Notes: generated by a model not told the origin, from the sequence alone. 64,000 nt of DNA from JAZBPO01 sp963691775 (GCA_963691775.1 OY829369.1:2046001-2110000); one strand, 5' to 3'. Positions 25,772-34,270 are shown, counted from the stretch's first letter. A program made the numbers and translations.

Positions 25772-27274
25772 CTACTCGCGCGTGATCACAACGCTCTCGA
25801 TCACGACGTCCACGAGCGGCCGGTCGCCGGCACCGGTTTCCACGGCCGCAATCGCGTCGACGACATCCGCGCCTTCGACGATTCGCCCGAACACGGTGTG
25901 CGCAGAGGTCAGCGGCGCCTCGTTGAAGTTCAGCCCCAGGTTATCGACGACGTTGACGAAGAACTGGGAGCTATTGGTGTTGGGCCCCGAATTTGCCATC
26001 GCGAGCGTGCCCGCGACGTTGCTCGCAGTCGCGTCGAATTCATCGTCGAAGGTGCCGCCGATGATGCTCTCCCCCCCGGTGCCGTTACCGTTCGGATCGC
26101 CGCCCTGGATCACGAAGTCGGCGATGACTCGATGGAAAATCAGCGAGTCGTAGAAGCCGCTGCGCGCGTGGCCTGTGAAGTTGGCGACCGTGGTGGGCGC
26201 CACCTCCGGAAGCATCTGGAACTTCATGCTGCCGAGCGTCGTATTCAGCGTCGCGAAGAGATCGAGCCCGAAGGTCCCACTCACCGTCGCGTCGATCTGC
26301 GCTTCGTCTGCCGCGAGGATTGCCTGCGCGACGGTGTTCAGCGCCGCGCCCGTCAGCGTCTCTGCTCGCAGGGCGTCTGCCTGCGCGGGCGTGAACGCAA
26401 GTACATCACGGTAGTCGACGCCCGCGACGCCATCGAGGTCGGCCGCAAGGAGCTCGCGAGCGATGCCTGCGAGCTGTATCTCCATGTTCCTCAGATCGAG
26501 CGTGTCGAGATCAACGCCGCCGTCGAGGAGCACGCGCACCGCCACCTCCGACAACGCCGTGACATTGGTTCCTCGCGCGCGCCAGTCGCGTACCCGGCCG
26601 AGCGCACGAACAGAGCCCGCGTTGAGAGACGCAGACGCGTCGAGCACACCGTCGTCATCCACATCGATATCGCTGCCGCCGGAGACCGTCACGAGCACCC
26701 ACTCATCCTCGGGGATGCCGTCCAGCGGCAGGGTGAAGGTGCCGCCGGACGCAAGGTCCTCCGCCGGATTCGTTGTTGCCGTGTCGAGCGTTTCCGAGCT
26801 GTTCCCGACGCGTGTCACGACAACGTTCGCGCCCACGAGCGGACCCAGCAGGGCGCGATTGTTGTCAGCGGGCAGGACCGTGACAGTAGCCGTGTCGCTG
26901 GCAGAGGCGCCTTCATCATCCGTGCCGTCGAGCGTGAAGGTGAGCGTGGTGTTCGCGGTGACGGCGGGCGCCGTGAAGGTCGCGGTGTCCGTCGAAGCGT
27001 CGGCGAGGTCCACCGTCTCGCCGCTGGTCTGCCGCCAAAGCGTACTCGCGACCGAACCGTCAGCATCCGTGACTGTACCGGCAAGGGTGACAGTGGCGCC
27101 GGCCGCGACGAACTGGTCTTCGCCCGCCGAGACCTCCGGACTCGCGTTCGCGACCGGGGCGGCTTCGGACGTGCCGTCGCTGTCACACGCTACGAGGAGT
27201 GCGCCAAGGAGCGGGACCAGCGCAAGCTTGAGGAAATGCGGCGCTGTGCGCATGAAAGGGTGACTGGCGTTCAT
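25772..27274 (-). CDS. PKD-cyclophilin lipoprotein (peptidyl-prolyl isomerase)
   Basis: 500 residues. A signal peptide ends in a lipobox-like LLVAC (Cys30), followed by a low-complexity linker. Residues 46-135 form a PKD/REJ-type beta-sandwich (SAGEDQFVAAGATVTLAG, TLWRQTSGETVDL). Residues about 140-330 are an unassigned region. Residues 340-500 are a cyclophilin domain with FHRVIADFVIQGGDPNGNGT and NSSQFFVNV, which keep the catalytic FHR, Gln and Phe. It should catalyse proline isomerisation outside the cytoplasm, tethered to a membrane. ATG 27274 is chosen; ATG 27253 also gives a lipoprotein signal. Confidence 0.88.
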   Translation of the reverse strand: MNASHPFMRTAPHFLKLALVPLLGALLVACDSDGTSEAAPVANASPEVSAGEDQFVAAGATVTLAGTVTDADGSVASTLWRQTSGETVDLADASTDTATFTAPAVTANTTLTFTLDGTDDEGASASDTATVTVLPADNNRALLGPLVGANVVVTRVGNSSETLDTATTNPAEDLASGGTFTLPLDGIPEDEWVLVTVSGGSDIDVDDDGVLDASASLNAGSVRALGRVRDWRARGTNVTALSEVAVRVLLDGGVDLDTLDLRNMEIQLAGIARELLAADLDGVAGVDYRDVLAFTPAQADALRAETLTGAALNTVAQAILAADEAQIDATVSGTFGLDLFATLNTTLGSMKFQMLPEVAPTTVANFTGHARSGFYDSLIFHRVIADFVIQGGDPNGNGTGGESIIGGTFDDEFDATASNVAGTLAMANSGPNTNSSQFFVNVVDNLGLNFNEAPLTSAHTVFGRIVEGADVVDAIAAVETGAGDRPLVDVVIESVVITRE

Positions 27275-27501
27275 CGATTGTCCGATTTCTTTGGAAACGG
27301 TGGGGCTTGCGTATGCATTGCCCCGCTCGGTGCCGTTCGAACCCCGCGTCGCGCGCCAGGGCGGCAACAGGGCACCCCTGCCGCCACAGCGGCCTGCGCG
27401 CAGAGGACATCGCGCGGCGCAGCGGCCCTGACAGACGGCTCGGCACCCTGTTTTCGGCGAGCGCAACGCTACCACACGACCCGGTCCGCACGCCCCGATA
27501 T

Positions 27502-27537
27502 GCGGCACGCGACGCGGCACGCGATGCGGCACGCCAT
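27502..27537. repeat. Three tandem copies of a 12-bp unit
   Basis: GCGGCACGCGAC, GCGGCACGCGAT and GCGGCACGCCAT lie head to tail in the 419-base gap between the cyclophilin gene start and the acyl-CoA dehydrogenase. The remainder of the gap (27275-27693) shows no recognisable gene. Confidence 0.6.
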
Positions 27538-27693
27538 GCGCGATCTCCGGACCCTCCACCAGCTGTGCTTTGAGGACCAGGCGTCGCGTTAGCGCCGAAT
27601 TTCCTCCACGGCCACGAACCCGGAGGGTGGCGGGCGCTGCGGAGGTTCCTTAGGCTGGTTCGGGTAATCAACTTCGCCCCTGGGAGGGAGCCG

Positions 27694-28968
27694 ATGAACG
27701 TGGCAAAGACGCAGTTGCCGCAGCACGAACTGAATCAGGATTTGTTCCAGCTCGCGATGTCCGACGCGGCACAGCCGCTCATGGACGCCGTGAAGGCCCA
27801 CATCCGCGATCATGTTGCGCCGATCACCAAGGAATTCTTCGCACTCGACAAGGAAAAGACCGATCGCTGGTCCTGGCATCCGCGCCAGCTCGAGCTCCTT
27901 GAGGGCGCAAAGGATGCAGCCAAGGCGAATGGCCTCTGGAACTTCTTCCTGCCGGACAACGAGTACGGCAGCGGCCTCACCAATCTCGACTACGCCTACA
28001 TCGCAACGGAGCTGGGCAAATCCCCGCTCGCGTCCGAGTCGCTGAATTGCTCGGCGCCTGACACCGGCAACATGGAGGTGCTCGAGCGCGTGGGCACGCC
28101 GGAGCAGAAGAAGCAGTGGCTGGAGCCGCTGATGAACGGCGATATCCGCTCCGCCTACGCCATGACCGAGCCGGCGCTACCGTCCTCCGACGCGCGCAAC
28201 ATCTCGACGTCTGCCGTTCTCGACGGCGACGAGTACGTGATCAACGGCGAGAAGTTCTATATCTCCGGCGCCGGCGATCCGCGCTGCAAGATCATGATCG
28301 TCATGGTGAAGACGGACCCCGACGGCCCGTCGCACAAGCAGCAGTCGCAGATCCTCGTTCCGAAGGACACGCCCGGAGTCGAGATCCTCGAAGGCATGCA
28401 GGTGTTCGGTCAGGACCATGCGCCGCGCGGCCACATGCACATCCGCTTCAACAACGTGCGCGTGCCGAAGGAAAACATCCTTCTCGGTGAAGGCCGTGGC
28501 TTCGAGATCAGCCAATTGCGTCTGGGCCCGGGCCGCATCCATCACTGCATGCGCTCCATCGGCAAGGCCGAGGTCGCCCTCGAACTCATGGTGCGCCGCT
28601 CCGCGACCCGCGAAGCCTTCGGCAAGCCGATCGCCAAGCTCGGCGGCAATCTCGAGAAGATCAGCCGCGCGCGCATCGAGATCGACGCCATGCGTCTGAT
28701 GGTCCTCCAGGCGGCGAAGGCCATGGATGTGCTCGGCAATAAGGAAGCACGCGTCTACGTCTCGGCCGTAAAGGCGATGGTTCCGGAGAAGGTCTGCGAC
28801 ATCATCGACGACGCGATCCAGATGCACGGCGCCACCGGCATCAGCCAGTGGTCGATCCTGCCGGGCCTCTATACGGACATGCGCCACCTGCGTTTCGCCG
28901 ACGGCCCGGACGAGGTGCACCACATGGTGGTGGGCCGCAACGAGCTGATGAAGTACGACCTCTGGTGA
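27694..28968 (+). CDS. Acyl-CoA dehydrogenase family protein (ACAD10/11-like)
   Basis: 424 residues. After an N-terminal helical domain come MTEPALPSSDARNISTSA (the FAD/substrate loop), INGEKFYISGAGDPRCKIMI, the middle beta domain, and C-terminal helices with RSATREAFGKPIAKLGGNLE and AIQMHGATGISQWSILPGLY. FADGPDEVHHMVVGRNEL at the end is characteristic of ACAD10/11-type dehydrogenases, which act on long or branched acyl-CoA. ATG follows GGGAGGGAG. It is convergent with the acyl-CoA ligase gene, with a strong hairpin between them. Substrate chain not assignable. Confidence 0.92.
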   Translation: MNVAKTQLPQHELNQDLFQLAMSDAAQPLMDAVKAHIRDHVAPITKEFFALDKEKTDRWSWHPRQLELLEGAKDAAKANGLWNFFLPDNEYGSGLTNLDYAYIATELGKSPLASESLNCSAPDTGNMEVLERVGTPEQKKQWLEPLMNGDIRSAYAMTEPALPSSDARNISTSAVLDGDEYVINGEKFYISGAGDPRCKIMIVMVKTDPDGPSHKQQSQILVPKDTPGVEILEGMQVFGQDHAPRGHMHIRFNNVRVPKENILLGEGRGFEISQLRLGPGRIHHCMRSIGKAEVALELMVRRSATREAFGKPIAKLGGNLEKISRARIEIDAMRLMVLQAAKAMDVLGNKEARVYVSAVKAMVPEKVCDIIDDAIQMHGATGISQWSILPGLYTDMRHLRFADGPDEVHHMVVGRNELMKYDLW

Positions 28969-29000
28969 GCCGCCGCTAGCCGGTTTCCACCAGGAATCCG

Positions 29001-29030
29001 GGCCGGAGCGCGCCCCTGCGCGCTCCGGCC
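29001..29030. terminator. Strong bidirectional hairpin between convergent acyl-CoA genes
   Basis: GGCCGGAGCGCGC and GCGCGCTCCGGCC are perfect 13-bp arms around a CCCT loop. It lies between the stop of the acyl-CoA dehydrogenase (+) and the stop of the ligase (-). There is no T-run on either side, so termination may need Rho or rest on stem strength. Confidence 0.6.
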
Positions 29031-29092
29031 TAAGCGCCCGCCTCTTCCGATCGCGACCCTTGCCTCACTGAACGCAGCTCGGAGGCGCCGCC

Positions 29093-30655
29093 TCAGTTTA
29101 CGCTGCGCGTCTGACCTTCCCAAAAAGGCTTGCGCAGTTCCGTCTTGAGGATCTTTCCGGCACCCGACAGCGGCAGCGGCTCCTCGCGGAGCGTCACGCT
29201 GCGCGGGCACTTGAAGCCGGCAATGGCGGCGCGGCAGTGGTCGATGATTCCCGCTTCCGTAGGCGCAGTACCGGGCCTCGGCACGATGATCGCGTGCACG
29301 CGCTCGCCCCACTTCTCGTCCGGCACGCCGATGACGGCGCACTGAGCAACGTCCGGGTGCGAGGAGAGCGCGTTCTCGACCTCGGCGGAATACACATTCT
29401 CCCCGCCCGAGACGATCATGTCCTTCACGCGATCGACGATGAAGAGGAATCCCTCAGCGTCGAGGCGTCCCCCGTCTCCGGTGTGCAACCAGCCGTTCCG
29501 GAGCGTCGCTTCAGTTTGCTCGGGCAGATTGCGATAGCCCAGCATCACGTTCGGGCCGCGGCAGCAGACCTCGCCGACCTCACCGAGCGGAACCGGTTCA
29601 TCGTTCTCGTCGAGCACGGCGAGCTCGACGCCGGGAATCGCCTGACCCGCGGATTTCAGCTTGCCGGCATAGGGGCTGTCCGGATCGACGGTGTGGTACT
29701 CACTGCGCAGCAAGGTGATGCACGGCGCCGCTTCCGTCTGACCGTAGGCCTGGACGAGCGCCACGTGCGGCAACACTTCGAGCGACTTCGCGATGACCGC
29801 CTCGGGCATGGGCGACGCGCCGTACAGCACACGTTCAAGGCCAGACAGGTCGTAGTCTCCGAGCGCTGGATGATTGACGACCATGTTGATCATCGTGGGC
29901 ACAAGCAAAAGCTTCTGGATGCGTTCGCGCGCGAGGGTCTCCAGGACCGCGACCGGCTCGAAGGCCGGCAGGAACCCGTTGCAGCCGGCCGCCATGGCCG
30001 ACGCCATGCAGATCACCCAGTCGGCAATGTGGAACATCGGCGCCGTGTGCAGGACGCGATCGTTTGCGGCGATGCCGAGGATCGGCGCGATCTGCAGGGC
30101 ATTCACCACCAGATTCTGATGGGAGAGCATCACGCCCTTGGAGCGGCCGGTTGTACCGCCGGTGTAGAACAGACCGGCGAGCTCATCGCCGCCGCGGCCC
30201 GCATCCGCCACGGGCGCACCCGCGGCAAGGGCGTCCCAGGCGATCGTCCCCTCGGGCGCTGCGTCGCCAAGAAAGACCAGGGTCTCGAGATCGGGGAGCT
30301 GATCGCGCACGGACAGTACGAGCGGCAGGAACGCTTCATCCACGCAAAGCACGCGAGCGGCCGAGTCGGTCAACCAGTGCACGACCTCCGGGCCGGCCAG
30401 GCGCGTATTGATCGGCACGAACACGCCGCCGGCCCAGGCAGTCGCAAAGTAGAATTCATAGTAGCGGTCGCTGTTGAGCGACAGGATCGCCGCACGTTCA
30501 CCGCCCTCGATACCGAGGCCGCGCAAGCCCGAAGCAAGTCGCGCAATGCGATCCGGAAACTGCGCCCACGTCAGCGTTCGCCCCTCATGGCTGAGCGCTA
30601 CCGCATCAGGATTGATCTGCGCGGCGCGACGCGCAACGGTGCTGAGTGCGAGCAT
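29093..30655 (-). CDS. Acyl-CoA synthetase (AMP-forming), long-chain/medium-chain type
   Basis: 520 residues of the ANL superfamily. The P-loop-like motif is LFYTGGTTGRSKGVMLSHQN, followed by YGQTEAAPCITLL, then LHTGDGGRLDAEGFLFIVDRVKDMIVSGG (core hinge) and the C-terminal lysine motif near SGAGKILKTELRKPFW. It activates carboxylic acids to acyl-CoA through an acyl-adenylate. Start ATG 30655 has GGGGAGG eight bases upstream. An inverted repeat 55 bases upstream may regulate it. It is followed on the other side by the P450 gene, so ligase and P450 diverge from one intergenic region. Confidence 0.92.
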   Translation of the reverse strand: MLALSTVARRAAQINPDAVALSHEGRTLTWAQFPDRIARLASGLRGLGIEGGERAAILSLNSDRYYEFYFATAWAGGVFVPINTRLAGPEVVHWLTDSAARVLCVDEAFLPLVLSVRDQLPDLETLVFLGDAAPEGTIAWDALAAGAPVADAGRGGDELAGLFYTGGTTGRSKGVMLSHQNLVVNALQIAPILGIAANDRVLHTAPMFHIADWVICMASAMAAGCNGFLPAFEPVAVLETLARERIQKLLLVPTMINMVVNHPALGDYDLSGLERVLYGASPMPEAVIAKSLEVLPHVALVQAYGQTEAAPCITLLRSEYHTVDPDSPYAGKLKSAGQAIPGVELAVLDENDEPVPLGEVGEVCCRGPNVMLGYRNLPEQTEATLRNGWLHTGDGGRLDAEGFLFIVDRVKDMIVSGGENVYSAEVENALSSHPDVAQCAVIGVPDEKWGERVHAIIVPRPGTAPTEAGIIDHCRAAIAGFKCPRSVTLREEPLPLSGAGKILKTELRKPFWEGQTRSVN

Positions 30656-30709
30656 CTTCGAAACCTCCCCGTTCCAGATCGCCCGAGCATAGCTGGCTTG
30701 GCAGCGCGC

Positions 30710-30733
30710 CCACGATCGCGTTCACGATCGTGG
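30710..30733. promoter_or_regulatory. Inverted repeat in the ligase-P450 divergent region
   Basis: CCACGATCG-CGTTCA-CGATCGTGG has perfect 9-bp arms, 55 bases upstream of the acyl-CoA ligase start, in the 333-base divergent gap (30656-30988). Arm length and spacing fit a dimeric repressor operator or a cruciform; no related copy was found elsewhere in the gap. The gap contains no other recognisable gene. Confidence 0.4.
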
Positions 30734-30988
30734 TCACTGTCATGTTCGCAATCACGCTCACGATGGTCAGCCGCCGCACGCCTGATCTTCGCCGCGGGCG
30801 GGCGTATGCCGATCTGACACCGGCGCCCGCGTCAGGCCCGAGCAGCCAGCACGGGGACTATGGAATGAGCGCGCTTCTCTCTATGCTCTGCGCCGGATTT
30901 ACGCAGGGCGCCTCTGCACATCATCGCTTCCGCCCCCGAAGCGGGATTCAACGTGAGGAAACCATCCTGCGTCAGCAAGGAGAACGAC

Positions 30989-32350
30989 GTGCGACTCATC
31001 AGCGACGACATACTCATCGACTCCGGGGCACAGAAGCCCGTTTTCGATGCGGTGTACCCGACCCTGGGCGACTTTGATTTCGCCAATCCTTCGTCCTGGA
31101 CGAACGGCCATCCGTTCTCGCTGTATCGGGAAATGCGTGCGTCGGCCCCGGTCATGTGGACCCCCGGACGCAAGGGCATGTCCGGATTCTGGTCGATCAC
31201 CCGATACGCCGACATCAAGGAAGTCGAGCTCGCCCACGACCTGTTCTCCTCGCAGCGCGGCAGCATCAACATGGGCGTCCCGCCTCGGGACAAGTGGAAA
31301 CCCGAGAAATTGGTGCCGGCCGCCTACAACTCCCTCATCAACATGGATGAGCCGCTGCACCGCGAGATGCGCATGCAGCAGAACGAATTCTTCTTCCCGC
31401 GATACGTCGAGAAACTGCGCGCGCGCGTAGGCCAGAAGATCGATTCGATGCTGGACGATCTCGAACGCCAGGGCCCCGAGGTCGACTTCGTCAAACTCTT
31501 CGCCGAAGAACTGCCGATTTTCACGCTGAGCGAGATGCTGGGCATCGACGAAGAGGACCGGCCGAAGGTGAAGGTCTGGATGCATCACCTGGAGATGGCG
31601 GCGCAGTTTCTGTCCAATCCGCTGCAGACCTTCTTTGCGGAGCCGATGCTCCCCTTCCGCTTCAATCGCGTGGTCGACGACATGTTCGCCTACGGCGAGG
31701 AAGTCATGGCCGATCGCCGCGCCAATCCACGCGAAGACCTGCTCACGACGATCGCGCGGTCGACCCTCGGAAACGAGCTCATGCCGCAGGAGTTTCTCGA
31801 CGGCTCCTGGCTGCTGATCATTTTCGCGGGCAACGACACTTCACGGAATTCGCTCTCCGGCACGATTCGCCTCATGACCGAATATCCAGACCAGCGCGCG
31901 CTGGTTCTGGAAGACCCCTCGCTGATCCCCGCCATGTCTGCCGAAGCCCTGCGCATGGTGTCCCCGGTCATGCACATGCGCCGCACGGCGACAGAAGACA
32001 CGGAGCTCAATGGCCAGAGCATCGCGAAGGACGAGAAATTGGTGCTGTGGTACGGCGCGGCCAATCGCGACCCGGACGTGTTCCCGGATCCGGACCGCTT
32101 CGACATCCTGCGCAAGAATGCCGACAAGCACATTGCCTTCGGCCACGGCGTACACAAGTGCCTCGGCCAGCGCATCGCCAAGCTGCAGCTCTCCATGGCC
32201 TTCGAGCGCATCTTCGAGCGCTTCCCGAACATCCACTGGACCGGCAAGCAGCGGATCGCCCCGAACCCGCTGGTGCACGCGATCTCCAGCCTGACCGTGA
32301 ACCTGTATGGGCCGGGCGGGAAGCGACCGGCTCAGGTGGCGGCGGGTTGA
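30989..32350 (+). CDS. Cytochrome P450
   Basis: 453 residues from GTG 30989, which has GGAG six bases upstream; an upstream GTG at 30953 is less likely. The I-helix oxygen-binding segment is IFAGNDTSRN (about residues 278-287), the K-helix ExxR is EALR (319-322), and the haem loop FGHGVHKCLGQRIAK places the Cys ligand at about residue 391. It is a soluble bacterial P450 without an N-terminal anchor or fused reductase. Bacterial homologues hydroxylate fatty acids, terpenes or sterols; the adjacent acyl-CoA ligases and dehydrogenases suggest hydroxylation or terminal oxidation of a lipophilic growth substrate. No ferredoxin partner lies nearby. Confidence 0.92.
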   Translation: MRLISDDILIDSGAQKPVFDAVYPTLGDFDFANPSSWTNGHPFSLYREMRASAPVMWTPGRKGMSGFWSITRYADIKEVELAHDLFSSQRGSINMGVPPRDKWKPEKLVPAAYNSLINMDEPLHREMRMQQNEFFFPRYVEKLRARVGQKIDSMLDDLERQGPEVDFVKLFAEELPIFTLSEMLGIDEEDRPKVKVWMHHLEMAAQFLSNPLQTFFAEPMLPFRFNRVVDDMFAYGEEVMADRRANPREDLLTTIARSTLGNELMPQEFLDGSWLLIIFAGNDTSRNSLSGTIRLMTEYPDQRALVLEDPSLIPAMSAEALRMVSPVMHMRRTATEDTELNGQSIAKDEKLVLWYGAANRDPDVFPDPDRFDILRKNADKHIAFGHGVHKCLGQRIAKLQLSMAFERIFERFPNIHWTGKQRIAPNPLVHAISSLTVNLYGPGGKRPAQVAAG

Positions 32351-32409
32351 TGAGATGCGTTCCGGTCGTTAGCGCTGCTTGCGACCAGGGAAGAGGCTGA
32401 ACAGCAAAG

Positions 32410-32431
32410 CGCCCGTCCCGAACGGCGGGCG
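32410..32431. terminator. Terminator-like hairpin between convergent P450 and tetR
   Basis: CGCCCGTC-CCGAAC-GGCGGGCG forms an 8-bp stem with one T-G wobble and a six-base loop, 60 bases after the P450 stop and 40 before the stop of the TetR gene. Confidence 0.4.
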
Positions 32432-32470
32432 AGCGAGCTGCGGCGGGCGCCAGACGGGCAAGCGCAGCGG

Positions 32471-33091
32471 TCAGCGCCCCGCGATCGGCACGACCAGTTC
32501 GATCAATTGCGCCACGGCCTCGTCGATGTCCATGTTCAGGCGCGATGCCTCGTAGCCTGGATGGTCGACGATCATGGCAATGCCCCAGGGCACCGCAGTG
32601 GTGTAGAGGTTCAGCAATTCGGGGTGAACGTGCGGGTGCCTTCCCGTTGCCTGCGTTTCGCGCACCGTCTCGGCCACGAGGCTGTCCAGTTCCTGCATGC
32701 GCGCCACGAGGCTCTCGTCAGCGAACCGGCTGACATCCGGGTGCGTGAACACGCGAAACAGCGGGCGGTTCTCGAGCGCCCACTTCAGATAGCCGCGGCC
32801 CATGGCGTTCAGGCGCACCCACGGGTCGTCGCCCACCTCTGCCATGGCCGACAGCGTCGCCTCACAAGCCTGGGTGGCAGCTTCCTCGGCGAGCGCCGCA
32901 AGCAGGTCCTCCCGCGTACGGAAATGACGATTCGGCGCGCCGTGCGAAACGCCAAGATCGCGCGCGAGCCCACGCAGCGTCAGCGCTTCGAGGCCCTGCT
33001 CAGCGACGACCTCCGCGGCCCGCGCGAGCAAGGACGCTCGGAGCGCGCCATGGTGATAGGGCTTGGCGTCGCTGCGTGCAGCCGTCGTCAC
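32471..33091 (-). CDS. TetR family transcriptional regulator
   Basis: 206 residues. The N-terminal helix-turn-helix LTLRGLARDLGVSHGAPNRHF lies after YHHGALRASLLARAAEVV, a TetR subgroup with a YHHG N-terminal motif and a WHG-type C-terminal domain (RPLFRVFTHPDVSRFADESL). GTG 33091 overlaps the stop of the desaturase gene (GTGA), so regulator and desaturase are translationally coupled. The divergent region upstream of this operon holds two copies of a 19-bp inverted-repeat site (34184-34240) that is a plausible operator for it. Ligand unknown, probably a lipid-like molecule given the operon. Confidence 0.9.
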   Translation of the reverse strand: MTTAARSDAKPYHHGALRASLLARAAEVVAEQGLEALTLRGLARDLGVSHGAPNRHFRTREDLLAALAEEAATQACEATLSAMAEVGDDPWVRLNAMGRGYLKWALENRPLFRVFTHPDVSRFADESLVARMQELDSLVAETVRETQATGRHPHVHPELLNLYTTAVPWGIAMIVDHPGYEASRLNMDIDEAVAQLIELVVPIAGR

Positions 33092-33984
33092 CCTTCAAGA
33101 CCGCCCAGTTCACAGCCCTTCCGCTCAAGGATGGGCTTCAGGGCCCGATAGGCAGCGGGCGTCTGCATGAGCGGTATCGTCGGATAGAGGTGGTGCACGA
33201 TGTGATACTGCATCCCGCCGGACCAGAGATTCCCCAGCAGACTCCTGAAGGCGCGCGTATCGCCGTAGCGGTTCGTCGAGGTGCCCGGATGGTGCGGCAT
33301 CCAGGCCAGATAGAACTGGATCCAGATCAGGGCGACGTGACGCGGCAGCCACCAGAGCAGCGCCACTTCAAGCGCGTAGCCCGTCCACGCCAGACCGAAG
33401 AGCACGCCGAGATAGACCAGTTCGTAGGCTAGAGCGTCCTTAAGGACGTCCTCCCGGCCTATACGTATCAGCGTGTCCGCATACGCGCTCGTCGCGTTGC
33501 TGCCGATGCGCTTCTTGAAAAAATCGAAGGCGTCCTCCGCATGAACCTCGTAATCCGGATCGCGCGCAGGATCGTTCGTGTGACGGTGATGCTCGAGGTG
33601 CGTGTGCCGCAGGACCCGGAACGATTGCCAGAGCGGAATCAGGGACACCCAGCCGAGGGTTTCGTTGAGCCAGCGGAGCTTGTGGCCTTCCCGCGCGACG
33701 ATGCCGTGCTGCGCTTCGTGCGAGGGCAAATAGGACAGGGCCACGTTCAGCGTCGCGATCGGGAAGGCAATCCACAGCGATAGATCACCCAGAAACACCA
33801 GTGGCCAGAGCGCAAGCCAAACGAAGCAGTTGGAAAAGCCCCAGAGCACCGAGCCCCAGGGAAAGATCTTCGTGAATGGTCCCGCGATCTTCCGTTCGAG
33901 GACGTCGAGTTCGGCGTCGGTCACCGCATCGAAGTCGACCTCGGCGGTAAGCGCCTGAACGTTCGTCAGAGCGACCGATGCCAC
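33088..33984 (-). CDS. Membrane fatty acid desaturase/hydroxylase family protein
   Basis: 298 residues from GTG 33984. Histidine clusters SHEAQHG, HLEHHRHTND, MPHHPG and HIVHHLYP are in the order of the FA_desaturase superfamily, and hydrophobic segments (VFLGDLSLWIAFPIATLNVAL, LVYLGVLFGLAWTGYALEVALLWWLP) supply the membrane core. The HTNDPARDPDYEVHAEDAF insert resembles carotenoid or sterol-type hydroxylase relatives more than acyl-CoA delta-9 desaturases. The start overlaps the preceding small membrane gene by 19 bases; a weak GGGGGG stretch is the ribosome-binding site. It is unlike the desaturase at 22054-23067. Substrate unknown. Confidence 0.8.
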   Translation of the reverse strand: MASVALTNVQALTAEVDFDAVTDAELDVLERKIAGPFTKIFPWGSVLWGFSNCFVWLALWPLVFLGDLSLWIAFPIATLNVALSYLPSHEAQHGIVAREGHKLRWLNETLGWVSLIPLWQSFRVLRHTHLEHHRHTNDPARDPDYEVHAEDAFDFFKKRIGSNATSAYADTLIRIGREDVLKDALAYELVYLGVLFGLAWTGYALEVALLWWLPRHVALIWIQFYLAWMPHHPGTSTNRYGDTRAFRSLLGNLWSGGMQYHIVHHLYPTIPLMQTPAAYRALKPILERKGCELGGLEG

Positions 33985-34163
33985 AGCCAGCCCCCCCGTA
34001 TCTGTGCGATCGCGCCGATGACGAGACCGACCACAAGGCCGATGACGAGATTCGAGACGCCTGCGATGGAAACCCCGGCTGCGGTCAGCGACTGATCGAT
34101 CAGGGGCACGAGAAAGCCGAGGGCGAACACCATCGGCGTGAAGAGCAACTTGAGTATCTGCAC
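33966..34163 (-). CDS. Small two-helix membrane protein
   Basis: 65 residues from GTG 34163, which has GGAGG seven bases upstream. Two hydrophobic helices (FTPMVFALGFLVPLIDQSL and LVIGLVVGLVIGAIAQI) with a glycine zipper pattern in the second; the C-terminus IRGGWLWHRSL is positively charged and probably cytoplasmic. It overlaps the start of the desaturase gene by 19 bases, so it may be a partner or leader peptide for desaturase translation. No family recognised. Confidence 0.65.
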   Translation of the reverse strand: MQILKLLFTPMVFALGFLVPLIDQSLTAAGVSIAGVSNLVIGLVVGLVIGAIAQIRGGWLWHRSL

Positions 34164-34183
34164 GAGAAATCCTCCGGCGCAAC

Positions 34184-34240
34184 ATGTAGACAACGCCTAC
34201 ATTTGAGAGCTTGCACCTCGGATGTAGGCGGCGTCAACAT
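34184..34240. promoter_or_regulatory. Paired operator-like sites in the tetR-operon/acyl-CoA dehydrogenase divergent region
   Basis: Site 1 is ATGTAGACAACGCCTACAT (34184-34202), an imperfect palindrome with perfect 6-bp ATGTAG/CTACAT arms. Site 2, ATGTAGGCGGCGTCAACAT (34222-34240), matches the reverse complement of site 1 at 16 of 19 positions. Their centres are 38 bases apart. The pair sits between the start of the small membrane-desaturase-tetR operon and the start of the acyl-CoA dehydrogenase, so it could control both. This layout is typical of TetR repressors; binding is inferred. Confidence 0.6.
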
Positions 34241-34270
34241 TCAAGGGTAATCCGATGAAGGAGAGCGGAC

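Noticed and set aside
27275..27693. Possible small gene encoding an RHAMRHAM-type His/Arg peptide
   Set aside because: It is only the translation of the 12-bp repeat, in a frame antisense to or within an intergenic gap, without start signals.
33984..34185. Longer N-terminus of the second desaturase starting at 34185
   Set aside because: The extension is Arg-rich and out of keeping with a membrane desaturase, and it overlaps a better small membrane gene with a good ribosome-binding site.
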